A stretch of DNA of 16,602 nt from Leptolinea sp. UBA5366. Its GTDB lineage: Bacteria > Chloroflexota > Anaerolineae > Anaerolineales > Anaerolineaceae. The stretch lies in contig DHPK01000004.1 of NCBI GenBank assembly GCA_002407845.1, forward strand, positions 70,600 to 87,201, read 5' to 3'. Shown here one piece after another: positions 13,141-16,602 of this stretch. The notes below the pieces were generated by a model. The model ran no database searches and had not been told where the DNA came from. It worked only from the letters and a program-made list of their open reading frames with translations. The first letter of the stretch is position 1. Every line of letters starts with the position of its first letter. The position numbers and the translations under genes were made by a program.

Positions 13141-14121
13141 TCAATCGATTCGAATGTCTTTCGCCCAGCTTTGTTCCTGCAGATACCAGTCGACAGTGCG
13201 CCTGAGCCCTTCCGCCAGGCTGACTGTCGGATTCCAGTCCAGCAGCATTCGAGCTTTGGAGATGTCTGCCAGATTGGAAAGCATGTCCGCCTTGAAAATT
13301 GGTTGATAATCTACGATGGCTTTTTTGCCGATCAGTTTTTCAAGTTCGCGGATCAGGTCATTGATAGAAATTGATTCATGTCCTCCAAGATTGATCACTT
13401 CAAAACCGACGTTTTTCAGCGCAAGGATGGTTCCTTCTGCGATATCATCGACGTAAGTAAAGCCGCGCGTCTGATTGCCGTCGCCATTGACTTTCAGCGG
13501 CGTTCCTTCGGAAATCCATTTGATGAAACGAAAGATTGCCATGTCCGGGCGTCCAGCGGGACCATAGACCGTGAAAAAGCGCGTGATGGTGACATCCAGC
13601 CCATACAGATAATGATAGGCATGCGCCATGGCTTCAGCGCCTTTTTTGCTGGCGGCATAGGGCTGCAGCGGATGATCTGAATCAGCAGTTTCAGGCGTCG
13701 GATGAGGAGCGAATTCGCCATAAATGCTCGAAGTTGAGGCTTGAATGAATTTTGCCACGCGCGTATGGCGGCAGCATTCAAGCAGGTTCAGCGCGCCTTT
13801 TGTGTTCGTCTCAAGGAAAAGCCAGGGGTTTTCAACGCTCAGCCTCACGCCGGGCACGCCGGCGATGTTGATCACTGCGTCAAACTGATTTTCTTGAAAC
13901 AGCGGCGTCAACGCATCGTAGTCGCTGATGTCAATTTTCTCAAATGCAAACCCGGGTCTTCCTTCAAGCTGCCCCAACCGGTAAGTTTTCAGCCGCTGGT
14001 CATAGACAGCGTTTAAATTATCAATGCCCCAAACCTGCGCGCCTTTTTCCAGCAGCTTATCGCAGATGCGGGCGCCGATAAACCCCGCGGCGCCAGTGAC
14101 CAGGATTCGTTTTTCATTCAT
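13141..14121 (-). CDS. UDP-uronate 4-epimerase (NAD-dependent epimerase family)
   Basis: A 326-residue extended short-chain dehydrogenase that most resembles UDP-glucuronate 4-epimerases (GlcA to GalA). NAD binding: TGAAGFIG (9-16). Catalysis: STSS (129-132) and YAASK (155-159). Substrate region: RFFTVYGPAGRPDMA (181-195), where GRPDMA is characteristic of UDP-glucuronate epimerases, and the tail ADISKARMLLDWNPTVSLAEG. The ATG at 14121 lies 4 bases after the dehydrogenase stop; AGG about 10 bases upstream is a weak site. The frame reads upstream to 14187 inside the preceding gene, but the added residues are not family-like. With that dehydrogenase, the pair would convert UDP-glucose or UDP-GlcNAc to the corresponding galacturonate-type donor. 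Acting on the N-acetylated substrate, as TviC/WbpP-type enzymes do, is the main alternative. Confidence 0.9.
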   Translation of the reverse strand: MNEKRILVTGAAGFIGARICDKLLEKGAQVWGIDNLNAVYDQRLKTYRLGQLEGRPGFAFEKIDISDYDALTPLFQENQFDAVINIAGVPGVRLSVENPWLFLETNTKGALNLLECCRHTRVAKFIQASTSSIYGEFAPHPTPETADSDHPLQPYAASKKGAEAMAHAYHYLYGLDVTITRFFTVYGPAGRPDMAIFRFIKWISEGTPLKVNGDGNQTRGFTYVDDIAEGTILALKNVGFEVINLGGHESISINDLIRELEKLIGKKAIVDYQPIFKADMLSNLADISKARMLLDWNPTVSLAEGLRRTVDWYLQEQSWAKDIRID

Positions 14122-14125
14122 AAGG

Positions 14126-15445
14126 CTATAACCTGACAACCTTTGGATTGTTTTTTCCGGCATCGCCGAGCGCATTGCGCGTGTCAACGATCAGACGGCT
14201 GTTTTCAAGAATCTCAGCGCCGTTATATACTGAATGGTTGGTGAGGATCACAACACAATCAGCCTGCTGCAGCGCTTGGTTCAGATCCGGGACGGAAATC
14301 ATCTGTTCATTATCCAATTCAAGCTGCGGGATAAAGGGATCATGATAGCTCACGATTGCTGACTTTTGTTTCAGCAGATGCATGACGTCCAGTGACGGAC
14401 TTTCGCGCATGTCGTCGACATTCGGTTTGTATGCAGCGCCGAGCACCAGCACTTTCGATCCGTTCAAACTTTTTTGGTGAAGGTTGAGCGCGTCCTGGAT
14501 CAGTCCGACCGTGTAGCGCGGCATGTTGGTGTTGATTTCCGATGCCAGATCGATGAATTTGGCTGTGTAATGGAGCGTCTTAAGCTTCCAAGACAGGTAA
14601 TGCGGATCGACCGGAATACAGTGCCCGCCCAAACCCGGTCCCGGGGTGAATTTCATGAAGCCAAATGGTTTGGTCGCGGCAGCGTCAATCACTTCCCAGA
14701 CGTCAATTTGCAGCCGGTTGCACATTAGGGCGAGTTCGTTCACCAGCCCGATGTTGATCATGCGGAAGGTGTTTTCAAGCAGTTTTGCCATTTCCGCCAC
14801 TTCTGGAGAGGAAACCGGCACAATTTTATCCAATGCTGTGCCATACCAGAGCGCCGCGATTTGGGTGCAATGCGGGGTAATGCCGCCGACAATTTTCGGT
14901 GTATTTTTCGTTGTCCAGTCTGTGCGCCCGGGATCGATGCGTTCGGGGGAGAAGATTAAGAAGAAGTCTTCGCCAATCTTCAAATCATGGATCGCCGTCA
15001 GTTTCGGCAAAACCAATTCGCGGGTCGTCCCCGGATAGGTGCTGGACTCAAACGCGATAGCGATTCCCGGATGGAGATGAGGGGCGATCTGTTCTGCGGC
15101 GCTGATGATGAATGACATGTCAGGGTCGCCGGTTTTCCGAAGCGGCGTCGGCACGCAGATGCTGACTAAGTCGATCTCGTCCAGTGCCGAAAAATCGGAT
15201 GTGGCTTTGAGGTTTCCAGACTTCACAAGCGGCTGAATCCGTTCGGAAGCGATGTCGGGAATATAGCTCTCCCCGCGGTTGATTATTTCGATTTTCGCGG
15301 GGTTAACATCGATTCCGGTCACCTGAAAACCGGCTTCAGCGAAAATTGCAGCAAGCGGCAGCCCAACATAACCCAGCCCGATGACTGCCATGCGCGCATC
15401 GCCCTGTTCAATCTTATTTTTCAGTAATTCAAATGTGTTTTCCAT
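14126..15445 (-). CDS. UDP-sugar 6-dehydrogenase, probably UDP-GlcNAc type (WbpA/TviB-like)
   Basis: A 439-residue NAD-dependent nucleotide-sugar dehydrogenase that oxidises C6 of a UDP-hexose twice to the uronic acid. NAD binding: GLGYVGLP (23-30). Family motifs include CVPTPL, ESSTYPGTTREL (133-144), SPERIDPG (166-173) and the catalytic segment TPGPGLGGHCIPVDPHYLSWK with Cys276. ESSTYPGTT, PERIDPG and HYLSWK are typical of the UDP-GlcNAc and UDP-ManNAc dehydrogenase branch rather than classical UDP-glucose dehydrogenases, so UDP-GlcNAc is the favoured substrate; this is inference. The ATG lies 5 bases after the nagA stop, with a weak AGG upstream, and the stop is 4 bases before the epimerase start. 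Length is normal. Confidence 0.92.
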   Translation of the reverse strand: MENTFELLKNKIEQGDARMAVIGLGYVGLPLAAIFAEAGFQVTGIDVNPAKIEIINRGESYIPDIASERIQPLVKSGNLKATSDFSALDEIDLVSICVPTPLRKTGDPDMSFIISAAEQIAPHLHPGIAIAFESSTYPGTTRELVLPKLTAIHDLKIGEDFFLIFSPERIDPGRTDWTTKNTPKIVGGITPHCTQIAALWYGTALDKIVPVSSPEVAEMAKLLENTFRMINIGLVNELALMCNRLQIDVWEVIDAAATKPFGFMKFTPGPGLGGHCIPVDPHYLSWKLKTLHYTAKFIDLASEINTNMPRYTVGLIQDALNLHQKSLNGSKVLVLGAAYKPNVDDMRESPSLDVMHLLKQKSAIVSYHDPFIPQLELDNEQMISVPDLNQALQQADCVVILTNHSVYNGAEILENSRLIVDTRNALGDAGKNNPKVVRL

Positions 15446-15450
15446 AAAGC

Positions 15451-16602
15451 CTATTGATAGACAATCTCCCCTTCGATCATGGTCATTTTGACCTGATACT
15501 GATCATCCAGAAGGATCAGATCCGCAAGCTTTCCTTTTTCGATGCTGCCGGTTTCGGCGGAAATGCCGATTTGGCGCGCTGCGTTCAAGCTCGTGCAGCG
15601 CCAGACTTCGTCAAGTGTTGCGCCAGTGTTTGCCATGAAGTTGACCAGTGCGCGATCCATTGTCAGCGCGCTGCCAGCGAGATTTCCGCTGTCAAGCCGC
15701 AGATTGGTGCCATGTTCGGAAACTGTGACCATCTCTTTGTCTGTGAAAGGATATTTTCCGTCAGGTAAGCCGGAAGGACGAATGCAGTCTGTGATCAGGA
15801 TGATCTTCTCACTGCCTTTGGCTTTCCAGGCGATCCTGTGCGTTGCCGGGTGCGAATGGACATTGTCGCAGATGATTTCGCAGGTGTAGGCTGGAATCGC
15901 CAGCGCTCCGCCGATTGTTCCCGGTTCGCGGTGTCCGAATGCGCCCATACCGTTGTAAAGGTGCGTGATTTGTGAGTAGCCATGTTCGGCGGCGGTCATC
16001 AGGTCAGCGTAAGATGCGTTGGTGTGCCCGGCGGAAACTGTGATGCCCTCGGCTGCAAAAATGTCGCCGGCAGCCAGATTTTCAGGGAATTCTGGTGCCA
16101 TCGCGATCAGCCGGATCGTCCCCGCGTTCAGAAATGCGCGGATTTCGTCTTTGTCAGCGCGTCGGATGCTGTCCGGGTCCTGAGCGCCGGCTTTCATCGG
16201 ATTAAAATAGGGGCCTTCCAGATGAATCCCGACCGTTTTTGACCCGCCGTCGCACACGCCGATGCGGGCAGTGACGGCTTCAATCGCATGGATGGTTGCC
16301 GCGCGGGTATCGGTCAGGGTCGTTGGCAGAAAACTGGTGACACCATGCTCCGCATTGCGGCGGGCGATTGCCTTTAGACGCTCAAGATCAGCGTCCATTG
16401 TGCAGAATCCCAGTCCGCCATGCGTGTGGACATCGATAAAGCCGGGCAGCAGCGTTTTGCCGCCTGCGTCTATGATCTTATCCATCGCTTTTTCGGTTTC
16501 GGGTGAGGGTGCGCCTCTTTCAATTGACAGGATGTTTTTATCTTGAATCAACAACCAGCCTTTAAATGCCAGGTTTGCCGGCGTATAGATCATTGCGTTT
16601 TT
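15451..16602 (-). CDS. nagA: N-acetylglucosamine-6-phosphate deacetylase, 5' end outside the window
   Basis: A metal-dependent amidohydrolase that removes acetate from GlcNAc-6-phosphate to give glucosamine-6-phosphate, linking amino-sugar recycling to glycolysis or cell-wall precursor synthesis. Counted from the ATG at 16593 the visible protein is 380 residues. Metal and catalytic residues: His56 and His58 (DVHTHGG), Glu126 (HLEGPYFNPMKAGA), His190 (AGHTN), His211 (THLYNGMG) and Asp269 (ITDCIRPSG). The frame continues upstream of that ATG to the window edge, reading Lys-Asn-Ala before the Met. Family members commonly open with a segment like IKNARIYTP, so the true start is probably a few codons outside the window. 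No ribosome binding site is visible before 16593. It is followed at 5 bases by the UDP-sugar dehydrogenase, an unusual but sensible amino-sugar link. Confidence 0.93.
   Translation of the reverse strand, partial: KNAMIYTPANLAFKGWLLIQDKNILSIERGAPSPETEKAMDKIIDAGGKTLLPGFIDVHTHGGLGFCTMDADLERLKAIARRNAEHGVTSFLPTTLTDTRAATIHAIEAVTARIGVCDGGSKTVGIHLEGPYFNPMKAGAQDPDSIRRADKDEIRAFLNAGTIRLIAMAPEFPENLAAGDIFAAEGITVSAGHTNASYADLMTAAEHGYSQITHLYNGMGAFGHREPGTIGGALAIPAYTCEIICDNVHSHPATHRIAWKAKGSEKIILITDCIRPSGLPDGKYPFTDKEMVTVSEHGTNLRLDSGNLAGSALTMDRALVNFMANTGATLDEVWRCTSLNAARQIGISAETGSIEKGKLADLILLDDQYQVKMTMIEGEIVYQ

Noticed and set aside
14122..14187. Upstream extension of the 4-epimerase into the dehydrogenase gene
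   Set aside because: It would overlap the dehydrogenase C-terminus by more than 60 bases. The NAD-binding TGAAGFIG sits at the normal distance from the ATG at 14121.
1..16602. Mobile elements, CRISPR arrays, toxin-antitoxin or phage defence genes
   Set aside because: No transposase, integrase, direct-repeat array or recognisable defence protein was found; all long frames are explained by the genes listed.

Overview
The window is a gene-dense bacterial chromosome segment of about 50% GC by eye, with strong AGGAGG-type ribosome binding sites, several TTG starts and lipoprotein-type export. A PerR-like regulator, rubrerythrin and a thiol peroxidase of the glutathione peroxidase family point to an anaerobe or microaerophile. 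The gene mix fits Chloroflexota (Anaerolineae-like) or a clostridial Bacillota. I cannot place it more precisely, and no rRNA, tRNA, CRISPR array, phage or transposon was seen.

Layout from left to right. (1) Positions 1-1996, minus strand: an apparent operon of an SpoU/TrmH rRNA methyltransferase, a stand-alone N-terminal-type domain of electron transfer flavoprotein alpha, and a purine-type phosphoribosyltransferase cut by the window edge. (2) 2065-3112: a rhodanese-domain lipoprotein (+) and a GNAT acetyltransferase (-) converge on a bidirectional terminator. The rhodanese promoter region carries a perfect 7-1-7 palindrome. (3) 3211-4906, plus strand: a peroxide-defence block of gpx with its own promoter, then perR and rubrerythrin behind a near-consensus promoter with a Fur/PerR-type inverted repeat at its start site, closed by a terminator. 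(4) 5025-6066, plus strand: a DUF3795 cysteine-rich protein and a GyrI-like protein, probably co-transcribed. (5) 6079-8285, minus strand: an AmmeMemoRadiSam module of a LigB-like protein, an AMMECR1 protein and a radical SAM enzyme, with the last two genes overlapping. (6) 8286-8665: a 380-base gap with a strong hairpin. (7) 8666-16602, minus strand: a tightly packed envelope-polysaccharide operon. Its order is nagA (running off the right edge), a UDP-sugar 6-dehydrogenase, a UDP-uronate 4-epimerase, a flippase, a GT4 glycosyltransferase, a GT-C-like membrane protein and a YccF protein. These genes are separated by at most about 13 bases or overlap by 4.

How the genes work together: the right-hand operon can be read as making and using an acidic sugar donor. 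The dehydrogenase would oxidise a UDP-hexose or UDP-HexNAc, the epimerase would invert C4, the GT4 enzyme would build a lipid-linked glycan, the flippase would move it outward and the GT-C protein could use a polyprenyl-linked sugar outside. The peroxide block is a conventional sensor-plus-effector set whose autoregulation can be read from the DNA. The AmmeMemoRadiSam genes belong to a widespread set of undetermined biochemical function. They are the most open biology in the window, together with the orphan ETF domain.
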